Source of the DNA: Macrothele yani
Lineage: Eukaryota > Arthropoda > Arachnida > Araneae > Macrothelidae
Assembly (NCBI GenBank): GCA_039090855.1
Contig: CM077013.1
Location: forward strand, 135,863,240-135,927,239
Direction: 5' to 3'
Length of the DNA: 64,000 nt
The notes under the pieces are model-generated. The model did no database searches, was not told the origin of the DNA, and was given only the letters and a program-made list of their open reading frames with translations. The first letter of the stretch is position 1; each line of letters starts with the position of its first letter. This document shows, piece by piece, positions 1 through 11,480 of this stretch. The translations under genes were made by a program, and so were the position numbers.

Positions 1-1425
1 AAATATTTTCCATCAGGTCTTGTATGCGATACAGAAATATGTTTTCAAATCGGACTTTTAGAAGCAGAAATAACGCATAAAACGCAATTTGCCTTTGTGC
101 CCCCTAGCGGAAAGTCTATGATTTACTTGAAAATTTTGAATTTTTAGGAAAAACATTTCGCATCAGAAACACCATCCAACAAAGAAGGAATTTTCCAAAT
201 CGGACTCTTAGAAGTAGAAATATTGACAAAAATAAGATATACATCTACGTCCCTGGCGTAGAAACCATGCATTATTTCAAGAAGAAAATGTTCCTAAAAG
301 GTTTGCTGACATGAGTAGTATCGGTCAACAAATGACTTTTTTTTCAGTCGAGATTTTAGAAGCTCGTATTTTGCTGCAAATACATCAGAAGCGAAAATTA
401 AGATTTTTACCCCCTGGTGGCCAAACTAGTTTTTCACAAAAATTAGAAATTATGTGCAAATGATAAATTATGTGACACAGCTCCTGACTTCCCATCAGGA
501 GCAGTACGAAATTATGTGATACAGATCCTGACTTCCCATCAGGAGCTGTATCCGGTGCAGGAACAATTTTTCAAATCGGAAATTTAGAAGCAGATATATA
601 CGGGGAAACGCAATTTACCTCAACGCTCCCTAGCGGAAAGTCTATGAATTACTTGAAAATTTTGAAATTATATGAAAATCATGTCACACTGAAAACACTA
701 TGCAACAAAAAATACTTTTTTCAAATCGGACTTATAGAAGTAGAGATATGGACGAAAATAAGATATACATCTACGCCCCATGGCGGAGAAACTGTGGAAT
801 ATTTTAAGAAGAAAATATTCGGAAAAGGTTTATCGATGTGAGTGGCATCAGTCCACGACAGAATTTTTTCGATCGATATTTTAAAAGCTCAGATTTTACG
901 GTAAATATATCAGAAGCAAAAATTAACACTTACGCGCCCTGGAGCCCAAAGTATTCTTTACCAAAAATTTGAAATTATATGCAAAATATTTTCCATCAGG
1001 AGGTGTATCCGCTGAAGAAAACATTTTTCAAATCGAAGTTTTAGAAGAAGAATTATCGGGAATAATGTAATTTACTTTTACGCCCCCTAGCGGAAAATCT
1101 ATGCGTAATCTGAAAAAGTAACTATATCTAAAATACTCTTCGACATAAATGGAATCGATATTTTTCAATCGGATGTTTAGAAGCAAATATGTGGATTTAA
1201 ACGTATTTTTAAATTCAACATCATCTGCATTTACGCCCTCTGGCGGCAAAATTGTACATCGTAAAAAAAAACGAGATAAGGATCATCATTCGTATATTTC
1301 AAGCTTCCCAATGCAAAAAGAATTTTTCAAATCGGACTAATAGTTGCAGAGATATCGTCGGTACAGACGGACGGACAAACCGATAGCATAAGCACGCTCT
1401 TTTTTTAACAAAAGACGTGCTAAAA
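1..1425 (+). repeat. CTCF-like motif array, copy A (cut by window start)
   Basis: Diverged tandem array of about 150-bp units. Each unit has a TTTTTCAAATCGGA word, an AGAAGCAGAAAT word and a GC-rich block of the type CGCCCCCTAGCGG or CCCCTGGTGGCC. The GC blocks lie near 98, 249, 411, 623, 773, 933, 1080 and 1233, so spacing is about 150 bp apart from one longer gap. The right end has a GACGGACGGACAAACC word and a short hairpin (1391-1420, AGCACG.../...CGTGCT). Two further copies lie at 39.6-41.5 kb and 46.8-48.7 kb. Short ORFs inside are incidental. A non-autonomous mobile repeat is my inference. Confidence 0.75.
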
Positions 1426-1635
1426 AATCAAGCTGTAAAACATGTTGTTGCTTCCAAAAATCAGGATGAAAAATGTTTGTTTTGTGAAAACCCCTCCTAC
1501 AGAAACAAAAATATTACAAACCTATTCAGAAAAATAATAAGTTCTAACAGAAAATAAAATCACTACCTACATCACTCGTATTGTAACATACTGAAATTTC
1601 ATACGCAGAATGCGGACTGACACAGTGCTCTCCTT

Positions 1636-1674
1636 CATGGAAGTTCAAGTTGACTCGCTACTTGAACTTCCATG
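1636..1674. repeat. Perfect 15-bp inverted repeat, 9-nt loop
   Basis: CATGGAAGTTCAAGT at 1636-1650 and its exact reverse complement at 1660-1674, separated by TGACTCGCT. It looks like a snap-back inverted duplication rather than a conserved RNA. Confidence 0.7.
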
Positions 1675-1810
1675 AACGAGAGGCCGGAATGACATTGACT
1701 ATTGACGGCTGGAGCGTGGAGGGTGATGTCCGACGTGCACTGCAGAGTTCGTCGGTCAGTTGAGTGTGAGATTTTGGAAGGAAAGAAAGTGCAGAAGCTG
1801 GTCAAGTTGA

Positions 1811-2182
1811 AGTATTCTAAAATTGTTTAATGAAGTAGAATGTAATCGAAACACTTAATAGTATTTGAACGAGATATACAAGTATGTACGTAAATAAATT
1901 ATTTGTCGTGCAACTGGCGAGGCTGTGACGTTACAGTATTCTAAGATTGTTTAATGAAGTAGAATGTAATCGAAACACTTAATAGTATTTGAACGAGATA
2001 TACAAGTATGTACGTAAATAAATTATTTGTTGTGCAACTGGCGAGGCTGTGACGTTACAGTATTCTAAGATTGTTTAATGAAGTAGAATGTAATCGAAAC
2101 ACGTAATAGTATTTGAACGAGATATATGTACGTAAATCAATTATTTGTTGTGCAACTGGCGAGGCTGTGACGTTACAGTATT
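1811..2182 (+). repeat. 124-bp tandem repeat, three copies
   Basis: AGTATTCTAA starts at 1811, 1935 and 2059, giving an exact 124-bp period with very few differences. The third copy lacks about 4 bp. Each unit contains AATAAATTATTTGT and ends with GTGCAACTGGCGAGGCTGTGACG, which resembles the poly(A)/downstream part of an LTR. The region just upstream (about 1675-1810) could be the rest of an old LTR. That identity is inferred; the tandem structure is seen directly. Confidence 0.8.
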
Positions 2183-2244
2183 AATGACAAAAAAATTCAT
2201 TGTCGCGCAATTTTGTTTTACGTTGTACCTTATTCACATTCACA

Positions 2245-2826
2245 TGTGTGCGTGTGTGTGGCTCAGTGGTTAAAGGCGTTCATTACATGTTCAAGTGTCC
2301 AGGGTTTGATTCTGACTGGAGCTGGAGGATTGTCTGGGACAATTTTTAAAAAATGCCGTGTGGTCGCTTTTGCGGAATTTCAGTTTAAATACGGAAAAAC
2401 CTGAAATGTTTTTTTTTTCTGAAATGAACGGAATTTGTTACTACGGAAAATATGTGAAAATACGGAAGTTAAAAAAAACGGGCACTTCTAAAAACGGAAG
2501 TTTCTGAAAAACACAGATACCTACCGGCGACTTTGCTGGACGTTATTATTTATTTATTTATTTTCTGATTGAAGTTTTAACGACCACCGTGAGCAACTCA
2601 ATGGTCTATAAGCAGTAGCCCTTCCCTAATTTAGGGTCGCTGGTTCCAGGGAAGGGAGAGATCCAGTGCCGTAAGACAAACTCAACATCCATGCCTCACC
2701 GGGATTCGAACCCGGACCACTTCACGGACAAATGGTCTTAAGCCAGCGCTTGGCCCAACGCGCCCCGGGGCGGCTACCTTATTTTCAGAAATTTTCCGTG
2801 AATTCACACCATTTATTTTTTTCCAG
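2245..2826 (+). repeat. tRNA-headed repeat, family D, split by a SINE-A
   Basis: A tRNA-like head (about 2252-2325, box A like GTGGCTCAGTGG, box B like GGGTTTGATTC) is followed by a body full of CGGAA/TTCCG words. Its reverse-strand relative is 25,395-25,745: both share GCGGAATTTCAGTTTAAA and the end TGGTGTGAATTCAC (in reverse complement). The body stops near 2546 and resumes near 2778 on the far side of a SINE-A, so this is a nested insertion. Confidence 0.6.
2547..2777 (-). mobile_element. SINE-A inside the family D repeat
   Basis: Reverse-strand SINE-A: A-rich tail side first (about 2547), then CGACCACCGTGAGCAACTC, CTAATTTAGGG, and the tRNA-like head ending CGCCCCGGGGCGGC. The family D sequence continues on both sides, so the SINE is younger. 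Confidence 0.8.
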
Positions 2827-2993
2827 TGTAAGACAACCCATCCCTAATTTGTGCGCACTGGCTTCAGAGAGGGTAAGGGCTGACAGGAAAGCGTAACACA
2901 CTACCTCATAATAAAATTAAAAATAGAGGGTCTACCTTGGAGGCAATCAGAAGCCAGCGCCTCAGACCACTCGGCCACCAAGGTGCCTCCCAA
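2826..2993 (-). mobile_element. Diverged SINE-A copy
   Basis: Keeps CATCCCTAATTTG, a purine-rich middle and CCAGCGCCTCAGACCACTCGG of the tRNA-like head, with a short foreign A-rich stretch in the middle. Old and decayed. Confidence 0.5.
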
Positions 2994-3040
2994 TGTTTAA
3001 AAGTCGGCGAATATGCCCTGGTCATCAATATTTGATTCAT

Positions 3041-3250
3041 CGCTCCGGTGGCGCAGTGGTCTAAATAATGGCCTCTGATCATTCGCCCGAAAGGGGTACG
3101 GGTTCGAATCCCTATGAGGCATGGATGTTGTGTTTGTCTAACGGCAGTGGCTCTTTCCCTTCCCTGGAACCTGTGACCAGAAATTAGGGACGGGCGACTG
3201 CTTATAGCACATTGAGTTGCTCACGGTGGTCGTTAAACCTACAATAAAAA
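3041..3250 (+). mobile_element. SINE-A copy
   Basis: Head with GGTGGCGCAGTGGTCTAA and GGTTCGAATCCC, body with AAATTAGGGACGGGCGAC and TTGAGTTGCTCACGG, A-rich tail. A few bases differ from the younger copies. Confidence 0.8.
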
Positions 3251-3627
3251 AATGTTTGATTCGTCTAGACTTTTTGGTAGAGGGTTGTATGCATACTGAG
3301 AGTATGCACACTTTATCTGCTATTAGCTGTACATATCCCTTTCACAAGTACCAAAGGAAAAAACAACAAGAGCAAACAAAACTAAAAAAAATAAATGAAA
3401 TACGTGATGAGTTGTATATGTTAAGGGTTTTTGTAAGGTTATTTTTCCAAAGTACTGTTGCTACTATAGTGGTGTGCAAAGGTATTGCATCACCTGCAAA
3501 AACCGTGAATTCTAAAGTTTAACTTTTTTTAACTAACTAATTTTCATAGTTATTTCATCATTTATATGTCATTAGATGCCAAAAATTTAATGGAGAATTA
3601 AAAAATGTCTTAGATTTTCTTAGTAGC

Positions 3628-3670
3628 TTGTAATGTGTCTTGAGACTTCTGTTCTCAAGACACATTACAA
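3628..3670. repeat. Perfect 17-bp inverted repeat, 9-nt loop
   Basis: TTGTAATGTGTCTTGAG at 3628-3644 and its exact reverse complement at 3654-3670, with loop ACTTCTGTT, inside the left TIR of the Tc1-like element. It is not seen in the right TIR, so it arose after transposition. Confidence 0.7.
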
Positions 3671-3819
3671 AATTCATGACCAAGTCGAAATTATTATGAA
3701 AAGGATCATTTACCCAATACCTAGGTTTACAAAAACAAATCGTTTTTGTAATTCATAAGGAACGAAATAACATTTAAATACAGGAATATAATGGAGCAAA
3801 ATTATAAAATGCCCCTAAT

Positions 3820-5290
3820 ATTTTGTTGTCCAGCTTTTAGCTTTAATCACAGCTTTGCATTTTGCTGGCATAGTATGAACAAGGTTTTGTGATTGATTCC
3901 GTTGAACAATACAATTCCAAATTTGAATTACATCTCCAGTGAGTTCAATTTTAGTTGTTGACTGCTTCGTTTTTTGATAGTTCATATGACACTTTGAACC
4001 ACAAATTTTTGATCGGATTTAAGCCCGGTGGCCAATCAAGATGCTGAACATTTTTTTCTCTGAAACCACTTTTTTACTACTTTAGCACGATAACGTGAAA
4101 CACTCTCATCTTAAAAAATATAATTGCTGTCATAAAGTCTTCCAGAGGATGGTAGCATTTTGTTTTGTACTATTCATATGTATTTCTGGGCATTTACCGT
4201 ACCATCGACAACATGGAGGTTCCCAACGCCATGTACAGACATATGCAGCTCCAAACCATGACCTTCACCGTATGCTTAACAGCAGTCACTAAGTAATTTG
4301 GATATAATTCTTCATACTTGAATCTCTTTACATAGGCACTACTCTGATCCCCATTAATGCGAAATTTTGATTCATCATTGAAAAGGACATTTTCCAAATT
4401 GTTGGTTGTCCACAAGACATGGTGTTTTTCCCACTGAAATCTAAGCTGTCTTTGATTTGCAGTTAACAGTAGTTTACACCTGCCTTCGCAGCCACGCAAG
4501 TCATAGTGAAGCATTCTCCTTCTAACGGAAGATGTACTAACAGTAACATCAGTTACTTCAGAACATCTTTGAAGCAATCATGTGAACTGAGCCTCCGGTC
4601 TGCCAAGCTTAGATTTCTGAGCACTCTGTCTTACCTGTTTGTAGTGGATCTAGGTCTTCCACTACGACGCATATTTTTAATATCACCAATGTCTTACTTT
4701 CTTCAGTAGCCTAATAACTGTGGATTGATGAAAGCATAGGCGTAACCACTAGGTGTCGGGGGGTCAGGACCCCCCAGATTTTCATAGTCGGGGAATCCCA
4801 ATGTAAAGGACCCTGCCCCACAATTTTCGGGAATATAATGATATAATGCACACTTTTTTTGTTATGTGAACCAAATAAATTTAATAATATAAGATTGTAA
4901 TTTTTCGTAGAATGCAAACATCTGTATAATGTGTACTACCCTACCTATCATAGTTTTGCAATTGTGTTCGCTAAGTTCCCTATCCTATCTATGATAGTTT
5001 TACAGCTGTGTTCGCTAAGTTCCACAATTCGCCAACAGAGGAGCCTATGTCGTGCCCGTTAGATTGCGCCTCAGCAACAGCTTTGCTGCTGCGTGTGTAG
5101 GGCGAGGGTGTCCCAAACTCTATCTTATACAGTGTATGTGTGATCGGACCCCCTTCCTCCCCCAAGATTTTGAAACATGGTTACGCCACTGGATGAAAGC
5201 CTACTCTTTCAGAGATTTGGCTTGAAGAATACCCCTCTTCATGCACAACTATCCCAAATTATACCCTAATAGCAAGAAGCGACCACTACA
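3820..5290 (-). pseudogene. Tc1-like transposase remnant
   Basis: The clearest open part is 4194-4577, 127 residues, containing VLFNDESKF (first catalytic aspartate region) and VKVMVWSC (the family VMVWG strand). The C-terminal end (NLVHTMPAKCKAVIKAK, family pattern ...MPRRCxAVIxAKG...) is read near 3822-3890. The N-terminal helix-turn-helix part lies past the 4735-5191 insertion and is barely readable. It has frameshifts and stops throughout and is a dead cut-and-paste transposase. Confidence 0.7.
4735..5191. mobile_element. hAT-like MITE with 8-bp target duplication
   Basis: 457-bp insertion in the Tc1-like element. The ends are CATAGGCGTAACCA and, in reverse complement, CAGTGGCGTAACCA (12 of 14 identical). 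An 8-bp direct repeat GATGAAAG flanks it (4727-4734 and 5192-5199). An 8-bp duplication with CAGTGGCG-type ends fits hAT elements. It encodes no transposase. Confidence 0.75.
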
Positions 5291-5301
5291 ATGCTCACGT
5301 A

Positions 5302-5609
5302 TGATCATATGTAGAGGATTTTAGGAAGGGAGTGTCTGACCCCAGGTCTTAAACAACCCTTAGAAATAGGAAGCTAGGAGATTTGGGCTAGAGTGCCCGA
5401 TAGGAAAGTGACACGGAAGCGAAGTGGAAAGGGGAGGAAGACGCCCTTATTTATTACCGGGGAGCCAGTACCCGGGGTCCGACGGCTTAACGTGCCCATC
5501 CGACTCACGACGGATATTTAGTGGACCGAGCGTTCGCACCTGCTGGGATCGAACCTGAGGTCCTTTCCGTGGCAGTCACGAACGTTGCCCACTAAGCCAC
5601 CCGCTGCCC
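5302..5609 (-). mobile_element. SINE-C with target duplication
   Basis: The reverse strand begins with a tRNA-like head (GGGTGGCTTAGTGGGCAA, box B like GGTTCGATCCC), then CTAAATATCCGTCGTG. It is flanked by ACAATGCTCACGTA (5288-5301) and ACAATTCTCACGTA (5610-5623), 13 of 14 identical. A second copy of the family is 21,871-22,308. Confidence 0.75.
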
Positions 5610-6019
5610 ACAATTCTCACGTAGCACTGCGTCAACCCTTATAAAGGCTGGAGTAGGATTAGGATAGCATTAGGATGTGTTGTATGAAAGGAGAGAAGGT
5701 TAGCACTCCCCTTGACAAGCGATAGCATTAGGTAGCAGCCAATCAGGTAAAAGAGTGTCTATGATTGGTTGTAACAACTGATACGCAGCTAACGTGAATT
5801 TCAATGTGTTTATCAAACCCCATATTTTATATTATATCTTAAGAACAGAAGAAGCTACAGGAAAAACTAAGACATTTTTGAAATCTCCATTAAATTTCAC
5901 ATGTAATGACCTATAAACGATGAAATAACTATGATATTTTGTTAGTTAAAAAAGAGTTAAACTTAAAAATTCCCGGTTTTTGCAGGTGATGCATGCAATG
6001 CCTTTTGCACACCACTGTA

Positions 6020-7524
6020 CTGTAATCAAAATTTCTTAATACAATCAAAATTCGAAAAAAAAAGCAAGTAGCGAACTCAACCTGATATTCTTAAATTTGA
6101 AATCAGTAAGTGTTAACACGAAATTTTCTGGGATTATGCACTTTTCATATTATGGCGTTTTCATTTTTGGCTCTGCACACACGGGATATTGTGAAGAGAG
6201 AAACATCATCTGGATCTTTCCGAGACGAACCAAATGGTGTCAAAAAAAGAAATATTGAAAATGAAACACGATTGCCGAGAATTATGAAGATAATATCTTT
6301 AAAATCTGATCACAAAAACATTTGCGATTAATTAAATAGCGACCCAAAAATCTATTGTGCCTCATCAGCACGAGGAAATGTAAATTTCTTCGGAGATTTA
6401 AAAGTGCGTCGAATTAGCTGAAATATATCTAATGATACGGAATTCTATGATAGTACAGCCGTCAATTGGGACAGGATATCTAAATTGCCAAATTGCGAGT
6501 AACTACCTGTTTATTTGAATTTTTCATCATCTGGAGTGGAATGTTTATGTATACCGAAAACTTTCATTCCCAAGCGTTTGTTTTTCCTTTCTTTTGAAGG
6601 CTGTTGAATGGATTTAAAATTTGTTAGATATTTAGGCAACGAAGAATGAGTTCCGAGGATTTTTAGGTTATTAGATACATTATTGTTTTTTATTAAAATC
6701 CAATAAAATTTGATCTACTGTGTCTGCTGTCTTCAGGTTGTGAAACATAATCAACGTCCCTAAGAAGAAAGAAAACAAATTTATTTGGGATTAACGTCTG
6801 AGAATGATTTCGAAATATAACCAGCAAGTTTTAAATAAATTTTGCACCACTCACTAAGCCTTCTCATAATTACTGTTCAGGAGCATTTTGCTATTATTCT
6901 TTTATTTTTTACTATTCATGAACTTAGCTATTGTACACATAAAGATCCGGAATGACTCTGTGACTCTGTAATGCTGTTTTTTTGTTTGCCGTTAAAGCCA
7001 ATAGGTTTCTAGTCCTCGCAGTGCAATGCTGTTTACTGTTAACAACCGCTAGGCTGAAGGCTTTGCAGTTGCTAACAACAAACAAAATATCACTGTCAGC
7101 TCATGTTATTTAATGCAAGCAATAAACAATGTGTTTATCTTTTCTGAATGAAGCCGTTGCTGTGAGCTTAAATCTTCAGGAAAGTAAAACCCGCGGAAGT
7201 TCCATCAAAATTACGTTGTTTCTCTAGAAAAGATGAATCTGGAATACTGCGAAACTGACAACAAATTACTTTACTTTTGGTGCATACCTCTATTTTATCT
7301 TCCTTTTGAGTTTCTGACGTAGATTTAGTTTATTCTGATTAAATGTTTTCTCGCTAAACGATATATTACTGCCACAAAGAGTTTTTTTAATTTGGCATCA
7401 CTGACAGTGAAGCAGGATATAATTTAAACACTGAATATTGAGACTGGCTAGTTAGGTAGCGAGAGGCAAACTTGCATACGCAGAGAGCTGAGAGATGATA
7501 TATTTGATATGTATTTGATGTTCG

Positions 7525-7526
<2 letters not shown>
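6020..7526. other. No gene recognised
   Basis: AT-rich, single-copy-looking DNA. Short ORFs (for example 73 residues at 6110) match no family I know and have no supporting signals. Confidence 0.5.

Positions 7527-7568
<42 letters not shown>
7527..7568. repeat. (TA)n microsatellite
   Basis: About 20 TA units directly before the 5' end of the RTE LINE, which appears to have inserted into or next to it. Confidence 0.95.
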
Positions 7569-7571
<3 letters not shown>

Positions 7572-10500
7572 ATGTAAGGTCAGGTGATGCGTAACATCGC
7601 AGCCTCTCCTTGACAAATGTCAACCCCGCCTTCTCGTGGTACATCCTGTTCCCACTAAAGGGGCTCTGACGACCACCAATAGCGGTATAACTATACCATC
7701 GGGATTAGAGGAAATGCTATCCCACACTCACCAACCCGCTTGGCCAGCGTGGTGAGTTATGGCCAAACCCCTCCAAAATGACTCCACAACTTAAATCTTG
7801 GCCCTCAGTCTCCGGCAGCTGGAATGTACCTGGCCAAGGCAGCGGCCAGTGCGACATGAAGGCAGAGGGTGCTAAGAATCCCCGGAGGACCGGACTAGGC
7901 TGCCATCTGATGCTGACCTTGGCGACGTATAACGGACGCTCCCTATCTTCTGATTCAAGGCTTCTTGAATTGGAAGAGGAACTACAAAGGATCAAGTGGG
8001 ACATCGTCGGGCTAAGTGAGGTAAGGAGAAAAGGAGAAGATCTCATTGAACTGAAAAGTGGACATCTCTTCTACTATCGTGGGACAGATACTGGACAGAA
8101 CTAGTGGTGTTGGATTTATAATAAACAAGAAACTGAAGGATAAAGTTGTAGAAGTTGAAAGTTCCTCTGACAGAGCTGCACGACTCGTTATCCAAATCTC
8201 GAGAAGATACCAGGCTCAGATTATTCAAACTTATGCACCCACCACAAGTCATGCTGAAGAAGAAATTGAAGAATTTTATGAGGAAATTTGTGATCTAAAT
8301 AATAAAGGTAAGCAGCACTTGAAGATAATTATGGGAGATTTCAATGCAAAAATAGGGCAACGGCAACAGAATAAAACTTCAGTAGGTAAATTCGGTCACG
8401 GCAACAGAAACCAGCGTGGAAATACTCTCGTTGAGTTTGCAGAGGCAGAAGGGTTTTTCATCTTGAACTCCTTTTTCAAGAAAAAGGCCACACAAGAAAT
8501 GGACATGGAGACATCCAAATGGGACGACAAGTGAAATTGATTTTATTATGTGTAACAAAAAATTCGTCATAGAAGATTGCAGTGTGCTAAACAAGTTCAA
8601 CACAGGCAGTGACCATAGATTGGTGAGATGTAAGATGCACCTCAACACTAAACTCGAACGTAGCAAGCTCATAAGACAAACAAAATGTATTGACATAACC
8701 AACCTTAAAAAACACCATAATACCTTCAAATTGGAACTGAAGAACAGATTCTCTGCTTTAGAAGGCCTAACATCGGAAGAAGTGGATATTTCTGAAGTTA
8801 ACAGAAAAGTAACCAAAGCTCTTATGGAAACAGCAACAAAATTAGCTGGGTCTAAGAACAAATTGCATGTGAACAAATTATCAGGAAAAACCAAAATGTT
8901 GATGCAAAAAAGAAGAGTGATGAGGACAACTAAAGAAGATGTGACTTCCAAAGTGGAATATATAGAGCTATGCAAGACAGTACGAAAAAGTATCACTGAA
9001 GACGTAAGGAAATTCAACTGTGAACTAGTAAGGAAAGCAATTGAAAACAACCAAAGCCTAAAGATAGCAAAGGGACATCTCAGTAAGGGGAAAAAACAGA
9101 TTATGGCACTGAGAAAAGAAGATGGTTCTGTAACAGGAAATAGAGGCGAAATTTTGACCAGAGTGAAAGATTTCTACTCCAAATTATATGAAAGGGATGA
9201 TACATGCACTCCAGACATCATGAAAGGTACCAGTACCAGAGTTCTCCCAGTCCTTCCAGTCCTTCCAGCAGAAGTTGCACATGCAATCAAGAACATGAAG
9301 CGGGGAAAAGCTCCAGGAGAAGATGGAATTACTGTAGACATCATACAAGAAGCAAGTGGAGAAATCGAAACAGTACTCGCCCAAATTTTCACTCGATGCC
9401 TTAATGAAGGGAAAATTCCTGAGGATTGGAACAACGCTACAATGATCTTGCTACATAAAAAAGGTGACATTGAGGATCTCAGGAACTACAGACCCATCAG
9501 CCTCCTATCAGTGGTTTATAAAATCTTCACTAAAGTTCTTTCACACCGCTTGAAGGTGACACTGGACATGGCTCAACCGAGAGAACAAGCTGGATTCAGG
9601 ATGGCTACAGCTCAATAGATCATATCCACGTACTGAGAGAACTAATTGAAAGAGCGAGGGAATATGAACTTCCATTGTGCATGGCTTTTATCGATTATGA
9701 AAAAGCGCCTTTGATTCGGCGAAACCATCAGCAGTTGCAATGGCTCTGAAATCCTGCGATATTGAAGATGCATACATTAATATTATTAATAACATCTATG
9801 AAAATGCAAGTGCAAAGATTCGGCTGTTTGAAAATACAACACACATAAAAATTGGAAAAGGAGTGAGACAAGGTGACACCATATCTCCGAAGCTCTTTAA
9901 TGCCACATTGGAAAATGTCTTTCAATCACTGAACTGGGAAAACAAAGGGATAAAGATTAATGGAGATTATCTAACCCACCTTCGTTTTGCTGATGACATA
10001 GTCATTTTTGCAACTACCCCATCAGAGCTACAGAGTATGATCCAGGAACTTGCTGACAAGAGTAAAGAAGTGGGATTAAAAATGAACTTTCAGAAGACAA
10101 AAGTGATGTACAATGCTTTTACAAGAAATGAAGATTTATCGATTGATGGAGAAAAGCTGGAGATAACAGACACGTACTTTTATCTTGGACAGCAGATATC
10201 AAGTGAGGGTCACATTGGTGAAGAAATTAATCGGCGTACAAAACTTGCCTGGAGAGCTTTTGGAAGAAACAGCATAATTTTCAAGAGCAATATGCCATTA
10301 TGTCTTAAAAAAAAAGTGTTTGATCAATGCATCCTTCCAGTGCTTACGTATGGTGCAGAGACGTGGACCTTAGCTAAAAGAGACATACAAAGGCTGCAGA
10401 CAACTCAAAGCAGCATGGAGAGGTGCATGCTTGGTGTAACCAGGAGAGATAAGAAGAGGAACACGTGGATCCGAAAAATGACAAGAGTGGAAGACATCAT

Positions 10501-10770
10501 GATCAGAGTTAAATCCCTGAAATGGCAATGGGCTGGACATACTGCCAGAAGAACAGACCATCGATGGACAGCCGAAATTTTAGATTGGATTCCAAGGGAC
10601 AGGAAAAGACCCAGAAGAAGACCACATGGAAGATGGGTGGATGAAATTCGAAAGTATGCGGGAGTGACATGGAGGAGACTGGCACAAGACATACCGTTGT
10701 GGAGGAAACTTGGGGAGACCTTCGTCCAGCAGTGGATTGATAATGGTTGACAATGATGATGATGATGATA
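7569..10770 (+). mobile_element. RTE-type LINE, near full length, inactive
   Basis: About 3.2 kb, the usual size for RTE elements: short 5' leader (7569-7900), one endonuclease/reverse transcriptase frame, a very short 3' UTR and a (GATGAT)n tail (10,750-10,770) in place of poly(A). The frame is broken in several places. Other pieces of the same family in this window are at 10,931-11,480, 19,632-19,917, 42,650-43,830, 60,165-60,612 and 60,915-61,380. Confidence 0.9.
7778..10750 (+). pseudogene. RTE endonuclease-reverse transcriptase
   Basis: AP-endonuclease domain first (from about 7921): ATYNGRSL, GLSEVRRKG, MGDFNAKIG (8331) and GSDHRLVRC (about 8605). The reverse transcriptase follows: YRPISLLSVVYK (about 9485), FIDYEKA (about 9690), GVRQGDTISP and RFADDIVIF (about 9983, the catalytic FADD box). 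The C-terminal region WAGHTARRTDHRW to WRKLGETFVQQWIDNG is typical of RTE. Frameshifts lie near 8095, 8498 and 9600, with small indels at 9705-9725, so no intact protein is made. The true start is uncertain; the family likely begins near 7900. Confidence 0.9.
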
Positions 10771-10807
10771 TATATATATATATAAATACAGATATATATA
10801 TATATAT

Positions 10808-10896
<89 letters not shown>

Positions 10897-10930
10897 GACA
10901 GACAGAAAGACATACAAGACAGAGAGATAT
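10751..10930. repeat. Compound microsatellite after the LINE tail
   Basis: (GATGAT)n, then (TA)n, (GA)n of about 60 bp and (GACA)n, following the 3' end of the RTE element. The several overlapping low-complexity ORFs here are artefacts of the repeats. Confidence 0.9.
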
Positions 10931-11480
10931 TAACAAAAGTTAATCGGCATATAAAACTTGATTTTAGAGTATTTGGAAGAAGCAGTACAATTTTTCAGAG
11001 CATTTTACTATAATGTCTTAAAAGAAAAGCATTTAATTAATGCATCCTTCCAGTTCTTACGTCTGGAGCAGGGATATGGACCTTAACTAAAAAAGACACT
11101 GACAGGCTGCAGAGAACTGAAAGAAGCATGGAGAGATGCATGCTTGGTGTAACCAGAAAAGATGCGAAGAGGAACTCAGAAAAATGGCAAGAGTAGAAGA
11201 TATCATGATCAAAGTAAAATCACTGAAATAGCAAAGAGCTGGACATATTGCTAGAAGAACGGACCACCGATAGACACCTGACACATTAGACTGGATACTA
11301 AAGGACCCAAGAAGACCCAGAGGAATTTCGTGTGGGAGATGGGTGGATAAAATTTGAAAGCCATGCCGAAGGGACACGGAGGAGACTGGTTGAAGGTAGA
11401 CGATTGAGAAAGGAATTTGGGGAGGCCTTCACCCAGCAGAGGATTGAGAATGGTGGACAATGAAGATGATAAAAAATGCT
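10931..11480 (+). mobile_element. Older RTE 3' fragment
   Basis: Aligns with the last 540 bp of the neighbouring RTE element (positions about 10,215-10,760) with many substitutions and stops: TCGGCATATAAAACTTG, GCATGGAGAGATGCATGC and CAGCAGAGGATTGAGAATGG are recognisable. It ends in a GAAGATGATAAAAA tail. Confidence 0.8.

Larger units (their letters stand above)
3467..6017 (-). mobile_element. Tc1-like transposon with long TIRs
   Basis: TIRs of roughly 180 bp: the left end starts TAGTGGTGTGCAAAGG (3467) and the right end, in reverse complement, CAGTGGTGTGCAAAAGG (6017). TA duplications sit at 3465-3466 and 6018-6019. The interior holds a reverse-strand transposase remnant and two later insertions, a hAT-like MITE (4735-5191) and a SINE-C (5302-5609). 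The TIRs have diverged, so the copy is old and immobile. Confidence 0.8.

Noticed and set aside
1..1425. CRISPR-like array
   Set aside because: Units are about 150 bp, diverged throughout, in animal DNA; no short identical repeats with unique spacers.
1381..1425. Helitron 3' end (hairpin followed by CTAA) for the motif-array element
   Set aside because: The hairpin is suggestive, but no TC 5' end or A/T insertion point can be shown for any of the three copies.
8379..9050. 223-residue minus-strand ORF
   Set aside because: Antisense shadow of the RTE endonuclease/reverse transcriptase frame; no motif of its own.
10405..10936. Ser/Leu-rich minus-strand ORFs of 118-170 residues
   Set aside because: Antisense of the RTE 3' end and the (GA)n/(GACA)n microsatellite.
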